Part shown: one piece after another, positions 8,157 to 16,050 of the stretch
Layout of the letters: each line of letters starts with the position of its first letter
Position numbering within the stretch: the first letter of the stretch is position 1
Source of the DNA: Alphaproteobacteria bacterium
GTDB taxonomy: Bacteria; Pseudomonadota; Alphaproteobacteria; ATCC43930; CGMCC-115725
DNA length: 64,000 nt
Assembly (NCBI GenBank): GCA_028871455.1
Contig: JAGWNF010000018.1
Location: 1 to 64,000 of the forward strand
Direction: 5' to 3'
Notes under the pieces: generated by a model
Databases searched by the model: none
What the model saw: the letters and a program-made list of their open reading frames with translations, nothing else
Told to the model about the DNA's origin: nothing
Program-made: the position numbers and the translations under genes

Positions 8157-9844
8157 CGCACACGGAGCCCATCGCCGCCGACGGACAACCATCGGTCGCG
8201 GCGTCGCGGCCGCGCGCGCAGTCGCTCGACCGCGTCGGTTGGAACCGGTTGGCGCTGACGCTCTTCGGCGTGCTGCTGGTGCTGGTGCTGCTGACGTTCA
8301 GGGACTACGGCGTCACCTGGGACGAGGACGCGCAGAACTGGTACGGCATCGCCGTTCTCAATTATTACCTCTCCGGCTTCGCCGACCATTCCTACATGCA
8401 CCTCTACGACCTGTTCTATTACGGGTCGATCTTCGACACGATCGCCGCGGCGCTCAACCACGTCTCGCCCTTCGGCACCTACGAGACGCGCCATCTGCTC
8501 AACGCCCTGATCGGCATCGTCGGCATCGTCGGCACCTGGAAGCTGGGCCGCATGCTCGGCGGACCGCGCGCCGGATTCATCGCCGCGCTCTTCTTGGCGC
8601 TGACGCCCAACTACTACGGCCAGATGTTCAACAATCCGAAGGACGTGCCCTTCGCCGTCGGCATGACCTGGGCACTCTATTACCTCGTGCGAATGGTGCC
8701 GCAATTGCCACGACCGGATTGGCGGATCGTGGTCAAGTTCGGCGTCGCCGCCGGCCTGGGCCTCGCCGTCCGCGTCGGCGGCCTGCTCGTCTTCGGCTAT
8801 GCCGGCTTGGCGCTGCTGATCGTCATTGTCTGGCGCTTCCGCGAGAACCGAAGCCTCGCCGGCGCCGTCGGCGATGCCTGGGCGGGATTCCGGCGCGTGC
8901 TGCTTCCCGCGCTTGTCGCCGCCTATCCATTGATGCTGCTGTTCTGGCCCTGGGCGCAGCAGTCGCCCCTGCTCAACCCGATCCGCGCGCTGGTCTACTT
9001 CTCGCACGAGATCTTCCCCTACGGCACCTTGTTCGACGGCCGATACGTGCCGGCCAGCAACCTGCCGTGGGATTATCTGCCGACCTATATCGTTCTGGCG
9101 CTGCCCGAGCTGGTGCTGCTGCTGCTCGCCGCGGCGCCGGTGTTGGCGATCCGGCACATCCGGCAGACCGGTGCGGGCGTCGATCGCGCACGCGCCATCG
9201 GCGTCTTCGTCCTCGGCTTCGCTATCGTCTTTCCGGTCGCCTACGCGATTGCGATCAAGGCGGTGCTATTCGACGGCATGCGGCATTTCATCTTCGTACT
9301 GCCGCCGATCGCGGTGGCGGCCGCGCTCGCCGCCGACGCCGCGCTCGCGGCACTCGCCCGCCGCGCCTGGCGGCGGTGGATCTACGGCGCGCTCGCGCTC
9401 TATGGCGCCTATCACGTCGCGATCATGGTGATGCTGCATCCCGACGAGTACGTCTATTACAACGCCTTCATTGGCGGTCCACGCGGCGCGCAAGGGCTGT
9501 TCAAGCTCGACTATTGGGCTAATTCCTATGCCGAGGACGTGACGGCGCTCGAGGACTACCTGCGCGCCGAGTACGGCCACGATTTCACCGATCGCGATTT
9601 CACGGTCTATGTCTGCGGCCCACCCGTCTCCGCCGCCTATTACTTCCCGCCCAATTTCATCTTCACGCCCGACCGCAACAGCGCCGAGTTCGTGATCGCC
9701 TTCACCAAGGACAACTGCAACGACACGGTGACGGGGCGCGTGATCTACCGTGTCGAGCGTGTCGGTACCTTGCTGTCGGTCGTGCTCGACCGCCGGGCGA
9801 CGTTGCGGCACATGCGGCCCGCGATCACCTCCGCTGGCGACTGA
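8153..9844 (+). CDS. GT39/ArnT-like integral membrane glycosyltransferase
   Basis: A 563-residue polytopic protein with about 10-12 hydrophobic segments. The first periplasmic loop contains GVTWDEDAQNWYG (about residues 48-60), the position where GT39/GT83 polyprenyl-phosphate-sugar transferases carry their catalytic acidic pair. Such enzymes move a sugar from an undecaprenyl-phosphate carrier onto a periplasmic acceptor. Its C-terminus holds a soluble domain of about 120 residues. It overlaps the preceding gene by four bases (GTGA), and the GT2 and flippase-like genes downstream supply the expected partner activities. The acceptor is unknown. Confidence 0.75.
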   Translation: MTHTEPIAADGQPSVAASRPRAQSLDRVGWNRLALTLFGVLLVLVLLTFRDYGVTWDEDAQNWYGIAVLNYYLSGFADHSYMHLYDLFYYGSIFDTIAAALNHVSPFGTYETRHLLNALIGIVGIVGTWKLGRMLGGPRAGFIAALFLALTPNYYGQMFNNPKDVPFAVGMTWALYYLVRMVPQLPRPDWRIVVKFGVAAGLGLAVRVGGLLVFGYAGLALLIVIVWRFRENRSLAGAVGDAWAGFRRVLLPALVAAYPLMLLFWPWAQQSPLLNPIRALVYFSHEIFPYGTLFDGRYVPASNLPWDYLPTYIVLALPELVLLLLAAAPVLAIRHIRQTGAGVDRARAIGVFVLGFAIVFPVAYAIAIKAVLFDGMRHFIFVLPPIAVAAALAADAALAALARRAWRRWIYGALALYGAYHVAIMVMLHPDEYVYYNAFIGGPRGAQGLFKLDYWANSYAEDVTALEDYLRAEYGHDFTDRDFTVYVCGPPVSAAYYFPPNFIFTPDRNSAEFVIAFTKDNCNDTVTGRVIYRVERVGTLLSVVLDRRATLRHMRPAITSAGD

Positions 9845-9850
9845 GGTCGC

Positions 9851-10573
9851 GTGGAACGGGTCGAATACGAGCGTCTGGCCGCGGTTGAGGATCGCATGTG
9901 GTGGACCCGCGCCCTGCGCCGCAACCTGCTCATGGCCGCCGAGGGACACATGCGGCCCGGTGCGCGGATACTCGACGCCGGCTGCGGCACCGGCAGCCTG
10001 CTGGCGACGCTCGCCGCCGCCCGGCCGGCGACCCTGAGCTTCGGCGTCGATCGCGACGGCTTCGCGGCACAGCTCGCGCGCGGCAAGTCGCGGCGGCCCA
10101 CGGCGGGGGCCAGCGTCGACGATCTGCCGTTCTGCAATCGGACGTTCGACCTCATCTTCAGCGCCGACGTATTGTGCCATCGCGGCGTGCGCATCGAGCG
10201 TGCACTGGGTGAGATGCGCCGCTGCCTCAGGCCTGGCGGCGCGCTGATCATCAACCTGCCGGCCTATCGCTGGCTCTACTCGGCGCATGACCGCGCCGTC
10301 GACAACGTCCGGCGCTTCGGCCGGGGCGAGGTCGTGCGGCTGCTGGCCGGCGCCGGCTTCGCCGGAATCCGCGCCACCCACTGGAACGCGCTGCTCTTCC
10401 CGCTGATGCTGGTGCGCCGATTGTTGCCTGGCGGCAGTAGCGAGGTGGGCCTGCTGCCCGCGCCGGTCGAGCAGCTCTTCGGCGCGGCGGCAGCCTTTGA
10501 ATCGGGCCTGCTCAGATCGGGCTTGCGTCTGCCGTTCGGCGGCTCGATTCTGGCGGCCGGAACCCGACCATGA
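9851..10573 (+). CDS. Class I SAM-dependent methyltransferase
   Basis: A 240-residue protein with SAM-binding motif I ARILDAGCGTGSLLATLAAA (about residues 37-56) and an aspartate-containing motif II (FGVDRDG). The segment RPGGALIINLPAYRWLYSAH fits methyltransferase domain 11/25 proteins found in polysaccharide clusters. It starts with GTG six bases after the previous gene and overlaps the next by four, so it is co-translated with the glycosyltransferases and probably methylates the glycan or lipid intermediate. Confidence 0.8.
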   Translation: MERVEYERLAAVEDRMWWTRALRRNLLMAAEGHMRPGARILDAGCGTGSLLATLAAARPATLSFGVDRDGFAAQLARGKSRRPTAGASVDDLPFCNRTFDLIFSADVLCHRGVRIERALGEMRRCLRPGGALIINLPAYRWLYSAHDRAVDNVRRFGRGEVVRLLAGAGFAGIRATHWNALLFPLMLVRRLLPGGSSEVGLLPAPVEQLFGAAAAFESGLLRSGLRLPFGGSILAAGTRP

Positions 10574-11544
10574 CTGCGCCCGCGCTGAGCATCGTCATCC
10601 CCGTCTACAACGGCGCGCAGAGCATCGGCGCGCTGGTCGTAGCGCTCCAGGAGCTCGCGGTGCCAGGCGGCCACGAGATCGTGCTGGTCAACGACTGCAG
10701 CCCAGACAACAGCCTCGAAGTATGCCGGGGATTCTTGGTGCGGAGCCCGGTGCCGACCACCCTCATCGACCTGGCGCGCAATTTCGGCGAGCACAACGCC
10801 GTCGTCGCTGGGCTGCGCGAAGCACGCGGCGCGCACGTCATCACCATGGACGACGACCTGCAGAATCCGCCGGGCGAAGTAGTGCGCCTGCTGCAGCACG
10901 CGCATCGCACCGGCGCCGACGTGGTTTATGCCCGACCGATCGAGAAGCGGCACGCCGGCTGGCGCAACCTGGGCAGCCGCTTTGCCAACCGCATCGCCGA
11001 CCTCGTCCTCGACAAGCCGAAGGGGCTCTATCTTTCGAGCTTCCGCTGCCTCAGCGCCTTCGCGGTGCGTCAGGTCGTCGCCTACGAAGGGCCGTTTCCC
11101 TATGTCGACGGGCTGCTGCTGCAAGTGACGCAGCGGGTGGAGAGCCTCGCGGTCGAGCATCTGCCGCGCGCCCACGGCCGGAGCAACTACACGCCGCGCC
11201 GGCTGGTGCGGCTTTGGCTCAGCATGTTCGTCAACTTCTCGGTCATGCCGCTGCGGTTCTCGACCGTCACTGGCCTGGCGCTCAGCGCGCTCGGCATCGC
11301 CGGCGCGATCTGGGCCGCCGCGTCGGCACTTTTCTTCGAGAAGACGCCGCCCGGCTGGGCCTCGCTTACCGTCGCGGTAATGCTGCTGTCGGGCGTGCAG
11401 CTGCTGATCCTCGGGCTGCTCGGCGAATATCTCGGCCGGCTCTATCTCACGGTCAACCGCAAGCCGCAGACCGTCGTGCGCGAGGTGCTGCACAGTGAGG
11501 CGGCCGAGCGCGGCCAACAGCGCAGCGCGATACGGCGGGTCTGA
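10570..11544 (+). CDS. GT2 polyprenyl-phosphate glycosyltransferase (ArnC/GtrB-like)
   Basis: A 324-residue protein with a GT-A fold N-terminal domain: SIVIPVYNGA, VNDCSPDNSLEV, and the DxD-type metal site TMDDDLQNPPGEV (about residues 93-105). Two transmembrane helices occupy about residues 230-300. This architecture is that of ArnC, GtrB and DPM1-like enzymes, which charge undecaprenyl phosphate with a sugar on the cytosolic face. The start overlaps the methyltransferase stop (ATGA), and the stop abuts the flippase-like gene. Together with the GT39-like enzyme it forms a lipid-carrier glycosylation module. Confidence 0.88.
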   Translation: MTAPALSIVIPVYNGAQSIGALVVALQELAVPGGHEIVLVNDCSPDNSLEVCRGFLVRSPVPTTLIDLARNFGEHNAVVAGLREARGAHVITMDDDLQNPPGEVVRLLQHAHRTGADVVYARPIEKRHAGWRNLGSRFANRIADLVLDKPKGLYLSSFRCLSAFAVRQVVAYEGPFPYVDGLLLQVTQRVESLAVEHLPRAHGRSNYTPRRLVRLWLSMFVNFSVMPLRFSTVTGLALSALGIAGAIWAAASALFFEKTPPGWASLTVAVMLLSGVQLLILGLLGEYLGRLYLTVNRKPQTVVREVLHSEAAERGQQRSAIRRV

Positions 11545-11888
11545 TGCCGATTCTGTTTCCCTATTACGCGGCGCTGTTTGGCGGCATCCTGATCGCGGTC
11601 TGCGGCCAGCTCCTGCTCAAAGCCGGCGTGCAGGGCACACCCAGCCTGTTCGCGCAGATCACCAACGCATTCACCATCCTCGGCGTCGGCTTTTACGGCT
11701 GCGCAGCGTTCCTCTATCTCATCGCGCTGCGCAAGATTCCGCTGTCGGTCGCGTATCCGTCGGTCGCGGTCAGCTACATCGTCGTCGCCGTCGTGGCGCA
11801 TTTCTTCTGGGACGAGACCCTGACCGCCGGCAAGATCGCGGCGATCGCCCTCATCCTCGCCGGCGTCGCGCTGCTGCACCGCGCCTAG
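11544..11888 (+). CDS. Small DMT-family membrane protein (ArnE/EamA-like flippase subunit)
   Basis: A 114-residue protein with four transmembrane helices and the small multidrug resistance/EamA half-transporter layout. Proteins of this size next to an ArnC-like enzyme, such as ArnE and ArnF, flip the undecaprenyl-phosphate sugar across the inner membrane. It begins at the last base of the GT2 stop codon. The 3' end overlaps by 38 bases the convergent merR-like gene. Confidence 0.75.
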   Translation: MPILFPYYAALFGGILIAVCGQLLLKAGVQGTPSLFAQITNAFTILGVGFYGCAAFLYLIALRKIPLSVAYPSVAVSYIVVAVVAHFFWDETLTAGKIAAIALILAGVALLHRA

Positions 11889-12324
11889 ACCGCGCCGACC
11901 CGCGCTCGGCCGCCGGCGCGTCGGCGAGCGCTTCGATTACCGGGCAACCCGGCTCCTCGCCGGTCGCGCAGAGCGATACCGCGTCGCCGAGCAGCCGTTC
12001 CATCGCGCGAAGATCGGCGATTTTCGCCCGCACCGCCGCGAGGTGCGTGGCCGCCACTTGGCGCGCCTCGGCGCACGGACCGCCGCGCCGCTCGCGCGAG
12101 AGGGTCAGCAGCGTCCGCACGTCGTCGATCGCGAATCCCAGCGCGCGGGCGCGTCGCACGAAAGCCAGCCGCCGAACATCGGGCTCGCCGTAGAGGCGAT
12201 ACCGCCCGGCGCTGCGAGGCGCGGGCGGCATCAAGCCGATGCGCTCGTAATAGCGCACGGTCTCCACTTTGCAGCCCGTGCGCCGCGATAGTTCGCCGAT
12301 GGTCATCGGCCCGTGCCCGTGCAT
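11851..12324 (-). CDS. merR: MerR-type regulator with the mercury-sensing cysteine triad
   Basis: A 157-residue protein. Residues 7-75 form the MerR DNA-binding domain (MTIGELSRRTGC, VRYYERIGLM, YRLYGEPDVRRLAFVRRARA). Cysteines 84, 119 and 127 fall where MerR has its Hg(II)-binding Cys82, Cys117 and Cys126, including the C-x7-C spacing, so it most likely senses mercury. The C-terminus has an extra Arg/Ala-rich tail after residue 140. It is divergent from a MerT-like gene, across an operator with the unusual 19-bp spacer typical of MerR control. The start could also be the ATG at residue 7. Confidence 0.85.
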   Translation of the reverse strand: MHGHGPMTIGELSRRTGCKVETVRYYERIGLMPPAPRSAGRYRLYGEPDVRRLAFVRRARALGFAIDDVRTLLTLSRERRGGPCAEARQVAATHLAAVRAKIADLRAMERLLGDAVSLCATGEEPGCPVIEALADAPAAERGSARSRRGAAARRRRG

Positions 12325-12350
12325 CGCGCCTCCGGGGGAAAACTAATCCC

Positions 12351-12381
12351 TTGAGCCTGTAGCGACTACAGACCGTAACGT
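12351..12381 (+). promoter_or_regulatory. MerR-controlled promoter/operator
   Basis: TTGAGC (12351-12356) and TAACGT (12376-12381) act as -35 and -10 with a 19-bp spacer. The spacer holds the perfect dyad CTGTAG-CGA-CTACAG (12357-12371). Over-long spacers with a central dyad are the hallmark of promoters activated by MerR proteins through DNA untwisting; the -10 resembles the TAAGGT of Tn21/Tn501 mer. Transcription runs toward the MerT-like gene at 12411. Confidence 0.85.
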
Positions 12382-12410
12382 GTCGCCATGACGAATTCCA
12401 GGAGCCCGCG

Positions 12411-12779
12411 ATGTCCGATGACGTGAAGTCGACAGCCGCGCCGTTTTCGCGCCTGAGCCGGCTCCGCGCGATCGGACCGGTGGCGCTCGCGGCCAGCGGC
12501 GCGGCAGCGGCATTCGGCGCGGCTTCGTGCTGCGCCATACCGATGCTGCTCGGCGGCATCGGCTTGGGCGGCCTCGGATCGGCCATTTTCATGCCGGTTC
12601 TCGCGCCGTATCAGTCGTATCTGATCGCCGCCGCCGCGGTGTGCCTGGTCGCCGGCGGCGGATTGCTCTGGTGGCGCAACGCCTGCGCGTGCCGCGATGC
12701 GCGCGCCCTGACGGCGGTGACGCTCATCGGCTTGGTGCTGGGCGCCGCTCTGCTCGTGCTCGGCCTGAGTTACGGCTGA
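12411..12779 (+). CDS. merT: MerT-like mercuric ion transport protein
   Basis: A 122-residue inner-membrane protein with three predicted helices. The first helix carries a vicinal cysteine pair followed by a proline (ASCCAIPMLLGGIG, C40-C41), as in MerT, where it receives Hg(II) on the periplasmic side. A second cysteine pair (C92, C94) lies in the loop after helix 2, the MerT handover site to the cytosol. The N-terminus is about 15 residues longer than in classic MerT. First gene after the MerR-type promoter. No merA or merP is present nearby, so imported mercury would need another sink. Confidence 0.8.
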   Translation: MSDDVKSTAAPFSRLSRLRAIGPVALAASGAAAAFGAASCCAIPMLLGGIGLGGLGSAIFMPVLAPYQSYLIAAAAVCLVAGGGLLWWRNACACRDARALTAVTLIGLVLGAALLVLGLSYG

Positions 12780-12828
12780 CCGGCGCCGGCAATGAACCGT
12801 TCCCCGACCCGACAATAAGGAGACTTCC

Positions 12829-12999
12829 ATGGATCCGATCAAAGTCACGCTGTGCCCCGTCTGCGGCGGCTGCCCGAGCGTCGAAATTACCGACGACGCC
12901 GTCACCATCGGCGAAGACCGCAACACCGTGCGTCTCACACACGCCGAGTGGAACGACCTCGTCGCGCGCGTCCGGCGCGGCGAGTTGCACGAAGTGTGA
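12829..12999 (+). CDS. Small CxxCxxC protein in the mercury cassette (56 aa)
   Basis: A short gene with a strong AAGGAGA ribosome site. It starts MDPIKVTLCPVCGGCPSVEI, so its only cysteines form C-P-V-C-G-G-C at residues 9-15, a likely soft-metal or zinc site. The rest is a compact, acidic, strand-rich segment ending GELHEV. No named family is recognised. Its place between the MerT-like and the GDCCVxC-like genes suggests a cytosolic metal-binding partner that accepts mercury from the transporter. Its stop overlaps a possible GTG start of the next gene. Confidence 0.75.
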   Translation: MDPIKVTLCPVCGGCPSVEITDDAVTIGEDRNTVRLTHAEWNDLVARVRRGELHEV

Positions 13000-13007
13000 C
13001 CGCGCCG

Positions 13008-13208
13008 ATGCCGCTCATGGAATCGGTGGTCACCTGTCCGAGCTGCGGCGCTTCGCGGCGTGAAACCATGCCGACCACCGCCTGCATCGTGGTTTATCGC
13101 TGCACCGCCTGCGGTGCCGTGCTGCGGCCCAAAACTGGCATCTGCTGCGTCTTCTGCTCCTACGGCTCGGTGCCGTGTCCGCCGGTGCAGGCGGCGAACC
13201 GCGCCTAG
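13008..13208 (+). CDS. GDCCVxC-type cysteine-rich protein
   Basis: A 66-residue protein with four cysteine motifs: CPSC, CTAC, GICCVFCSYG and PCPP. The third matches the GDCCVxC domain (with I in place of D), a small family often encoded in mercury-resistance clusters, probably a metal-binding protein. Starts at 13008, 13017 (ATG) or 12996 (GTG, overlapping the previous stop) are all possible. The gene ends four bases inside the convergent aminotransferase gene. Last gene of the merT-like operon. Confidence 0.8.
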   Translation: MPLMESVVTCPSCGASRRETMPTTACIVVYRCTACGAVLRPKTGICCVFCSYGSVPCPPVQAANRA

Positions 13209-14326
13209 AGCGAAGCCTTTACCGCCGCGATCACGCGCGCCACGTCGGCGGCGGCAAGCTCCGGGAACATCGGCAGGCTCAGGATCTCGCGCGCGGCGCG
13301 CTCGCTTTCGCCGAGACCGCCGGGATCGAGCGCCAGCCGTTCGCGATAGGCCGGCTGCAGATGGATCGGCACCGGATAATGCACGGCGGTGCCGATGCCG
13401 GCGCGGCCAAGCGCCGCGCGAAGCCGGTCGCGCGCCGCGCTGCGCAGGACGTATTGATGGAAAACGTGCGTCGCGCCGGGCCGGCGCTGCGGCAGGCCGA
13501 GACCGGTGCGCGCCAGGCCCCGATCGTAGCGCGCGGCGATGGTATTGCGGCGCGCATTGGCACGATCGAGACCCGTGAGCTTGACGCGCAGCACCGCGGC
13601 CTGGAGCGGATCGAGTCGCGTGTTCATGCCCGGCAGGGCGCTGACATAGCGGTCGCGCCAGCCATACTCGCGCAGCTCACGCAGGCGCGTCGCAAGATTG
13701 TCGTCGTCGGTCAGCACCGCGCCGGCATCGCCGAAGGCGCCGAGATTCTTGGTCGGATAGAAGCTGAAGCAGGCGGCGTCGCCGAAGCCGCCGAGCCGCC
13801 GGCCATCGAGCGCCGCACCGTGGCATTGCGCGCAATCCTCGATCAGCTTCGCGCCGCATCGCCGCGCCAGCGGCAGCAGCGCCTCGAGATCGGCCGCTTG
13901 GCCATAGAGATGGACGACGATCACCGCCGCGATGCGGCGACCGCCGGCGAGCGCGCGCTCAAGTGCGGCCGGTGCGAGCGTGTAGCTGGCCGGATCGATG
14001 TCAAGCAGCAGCGGCTTCAGACCGGCGAGCTCGATCGCGGCGACGGTCGCGACGGCGGTATGCGCGGCGGTCGCCACCGTCGCACCCGTGGGCAGTTGCA
14101 ACGCGCGCAGCGCGAGCGTCAGCGCGTCGGTGCCCGAGGCGACGCCCACCGCGTGCCGACATCCGACATAGCCGGCGAACTCGCGCTCGAACGCTTCGAC
14201 CTCCGGACCGAGGATGTAGCTGCCGCCGGCCAGCACGCGTGCGACGGCGCGATCGATACGCGCGCGCACCGCGCGATAGGATGCGAGCGGCGCCGCCTGC
14301 GGAACGGATCGGCCGCGCGTCGGCAT
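13205..14326 (-). CDS. DegT/DnrJ/EryC1/StrS family sugar aminotransferase
   Basis: A 373-residue PLP enzyme. FSFYPTKNLGAFGDAGAVL (about residues 178-196) carries the Schiff-base lysine in the family's S-x-x-x-x-K-N-L-G pattern, and the N-terminal region has the YVGCRHAVGVASGTDALTLA substrate and phosphate loop. Such enzymes aminate nucleotide-linked keto-sugars. It follows the SDR gene by four bases, so the two are an operon and probably successive steps toward an aminosugar. They lie near the glycosyltransferase module (6996-11888), which could use the product. Confidence 0.9.
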   Translation of the reverse strand: MPTRGRSVPQAAPLASYRAVRARIDRAVARVLAGGSYILGPEVEAFEREFAGYVGCRHAVGVASGTDALTLALRALQLPTGATVATAAHTAVATVAAIELAGLKPLLLDIDPASYTLAPAALERALAGGRRIAAVIVVHLYGQAADLEALLPLARRCGAKLIEDCAQCHGAALDGRRLGGFGDAACFSFYPTKNLGAFGDAGAVLTDDDNLATRLRELREYGWRDRYVSALPGMNTRLDPLQAAVLRVKLTGLDRANARRNTIAARYDRGLARTGLGLPQRRPGATHVFHQYVLRSAARDRLRAALGRAGIGTAVHYPVPIHLQPAYRERLALDPGGLGESERAAREILSLPMFPELAAADVARVIAAVKASL

Positions 14327-14330
14327 GGCC

Positions 14331-15326
14331 TCAGAGATAGGCCGCGAGGTGATCGCGGTAATATTCGAGCGTCCGCGTCAGGCCGTCGTTCAGCGTGACA
14401 CGCGGCTTCCAGCCGGTGATGCGGCGAAACAGGCGATCGTCGGCATGATAATCGCCGATGTCGATCCGCTTGCGCGCGTCCGGAAACGGCTCGACGACGT
14501 AGTCGCCGCCGCCATTGGCCGCGACCAGCGCATCCGCCAGCCGCTTCAGCGCGATACGCCGGCCGCCGCCGATGTTGAAAGCGCCGCCTTCGGCCTCGGT
14601 GACGGCCGCCGCCAGAAGCAATGCCTCGACCGCATCGTCGACATAGGTGAGATCGCGCAGCTGCTCGCCTTCCCAGACCTCGAATGGCCGGCCTTCGAGC
14701 ACCGCGCGCAGCCAGGCGCCGAGGAACGTCTGCCGCGCATCCTTGATCCGCATGCGCGGTCCGTAGGTGTTGGTCAGGCGCAGCACCGCCGACTTGACAC
14801 CGTACACCTCGCGATAGAGCGCATGATAAGCCTCGGCCGCGAGCTTGTGGATGCCGTTGACGTCGACCGGCGCCAGCGGATGCTGCTCGTCGACCGGCAG
14901 ATAATGCGGCTTGCCGTAGACCTGCCGGGTCGAGGCGAAGACCACGAAGGCCTCCGGCGCCGCCTTGCGGCAGGCCTCGAGCAGGCGCAGCGCGACCCGG
15001 CAATTGAGGTCCAGATCGTCGAGCGGCGCGTCCATCGAGCCCTGGTGGCTGGTCTGGCCGGCTAGATTGAACAGGTATTCGCGGCCTTCGACGAACGGAA
15101 TGGCGTCCGCCTCGCGCAAATCAGCGACCTCGACGGCGAGGCGGCCGTGCGCGCCGTCGAGATTATGGCGGTTGCCGCCGAGACCGGGCAGCAGTGCGTC
15201 GACGACCAGGACCTCGGCGCCGAGATCGCCGAGCCGGCGCGCCAGGTTCGAGCCGATGAAGCCGAGGCCGCCGGCGATGGTCACGCGCGCGCCGGCAAAA
15301 GCGGCGCGCAGCGTCTCTTCGCTCAT
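14331..15326 (-). CDS. NAD-dependent epimerase/dehydratase (extended SDR)
   Basis: A 331-residue protein with the nucleotide-binding motif IAGGLGFIGSNLARRLGDLG (about residues 16-35). The middle carries FASTRQVYGKPHYLPVDEQH and later RLTNTYGPRMR, typical of sugar-nucleotide SDRs. The active-site YxxxK position appears as NGIHK (about residue 150), so the usual tyrosine is absent; I recall the same N-G-I-x-K pattern in a distinct subfamily, which suggests a specific rather than broken enzyme. First gene of a two-gene operon with the aminotransferase. Confidence 0.85.
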   Translation of the reverse strand: MSEETLRAAFAGARVTIAGGLGFIGSNLARRLGDLGAEVLVVDALLPGLGGNRHNLDGAHGRLAVEVADLREADAIPFVEGREYLFNLAGQTSHQGSMDAPLDDLDLNCRVALRLLEACRKAAPEAFVVFASTRQVYGKPHYLPVDEQHPLAPVDVNGIHKLAAEAYHALYREVYGVKSAVLRLTNTYGPRMRIKDARQTFLGAWLRAVLEGRPFEVWEGEQLRDLTYVDDAVEALLLAAAVTEAEGGAFNIGGGRRIALKRLADALVAANGGGDYVVEPFPDARKRIDIGDYHADDRLFRRITGWKPRVTLNDGLTRTLEYYRDHLAAYL

Positions 15327-15423
15327 CGGCGCGGCTGCCCGGCGACAGGAAACGGCGTCATGGCGGGCATGTTTGCCGAGTCGCGCTTGCCGCGCAAGGC
15401 ACGCCTGTGATTCCCTCGGATGG

Positions 15424-16041
15424 ATGCCGCCGCGGAGCCCATGGCTGCGGGATGCCTTGCTCGTCGTCGCGCTGGCCTTGGCCGGCTGCGTGCCGCACCA
15501 TCGGCCGCCGCCGGTCGTCCATCTGTCGCCCGAAATCTGCCTCGCCGATCTCGATCGTCTGCACGTGCAGTACGTCAGGGCGGAAGCCCCCGAAGGGCCG
15601 TGCCCGGTCTATGACGCGGTGCGCGTCAGCGCCGACGGCGTTCCGTGGAATCCACCCGGGCTCGTCACCTGCGATCTGGCGCTGCGCTTCAATCGATTCG
15701 TCACCGAAGTCGTGCAGCCTGCCGCGCAGCGGTATCTGCACGCCTCGGTGACCGAACTGCGCCAGTTCGGCACCTATTCATGCCGTGGCCAGCCCAACGG
15801 CGAATGGAGCGAGCACGCCAAGGGTGATGCGATCGACGTCGCGGGCTTCACGCTCGACAACGGCGACGTCGTGACGGTCGAGCGCGACTGGCGCGGCGAC
15901 GGGCCGAAGAGCGAATTCCTGCACGCGGTGGCGCGCGGTGCCTGCGGGCTCTTCAACATCGTGCTGACGCCGCACACCAACTACGACCACCGCAATCACG
16001 TCCATTTCGACATCGGTCCGTGGAAGGACTGCAGCGTGTGA
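15424..16041 (+). CDS. Extensin-family lipoprotein
   Basis: A 205-residue protein. The N-terminal hydrophobic stretch ends in LALAGC, a lipobox, so it is probably a lipoprotein of the cell envelope. The body matches the extensin-like C-terminal family: TCDLALRFNRFV, SCRGQPNGEWSEHAKGDAID and the final HRNHVHFDIG, whose histidines and aspartates resemble metal-binding peptidoglycan peptidases. Four or more cysteines suggest periplasmic disulfides. The ATG at 15424 places the signal at the start. It stands alone between divergent and convergent neighbours. Confidence 0.85.
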   Translation: MPPRSPWLRDALLVVALALAGCVPHHRPPPVVHLSPEICLADLDRLHVQYVRAEAPEGPCPVYDAVRVSADGVPWNPPGLVTCDLALRFNRFVTEVVQPAAQRYLHASVTELRQFGTYSCRGQPNGEWSEHAKGDAIDVAGFTLDNGDVVTVERDWRGDGPKSEFLHAVARGACGLFNIVLTPHTNYDHRNHVHFDIGPWKDCSV

Positions 16042-16050
16042 GCCGGTGCG

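Noticed and set aside
15147-15410. Plus-strand frame upstream of the extensin-like gene
   Set aside because: It is antisense to the SDR gene with shadow-like composition; the extensin gene start at 15424 has its own signal peptide.
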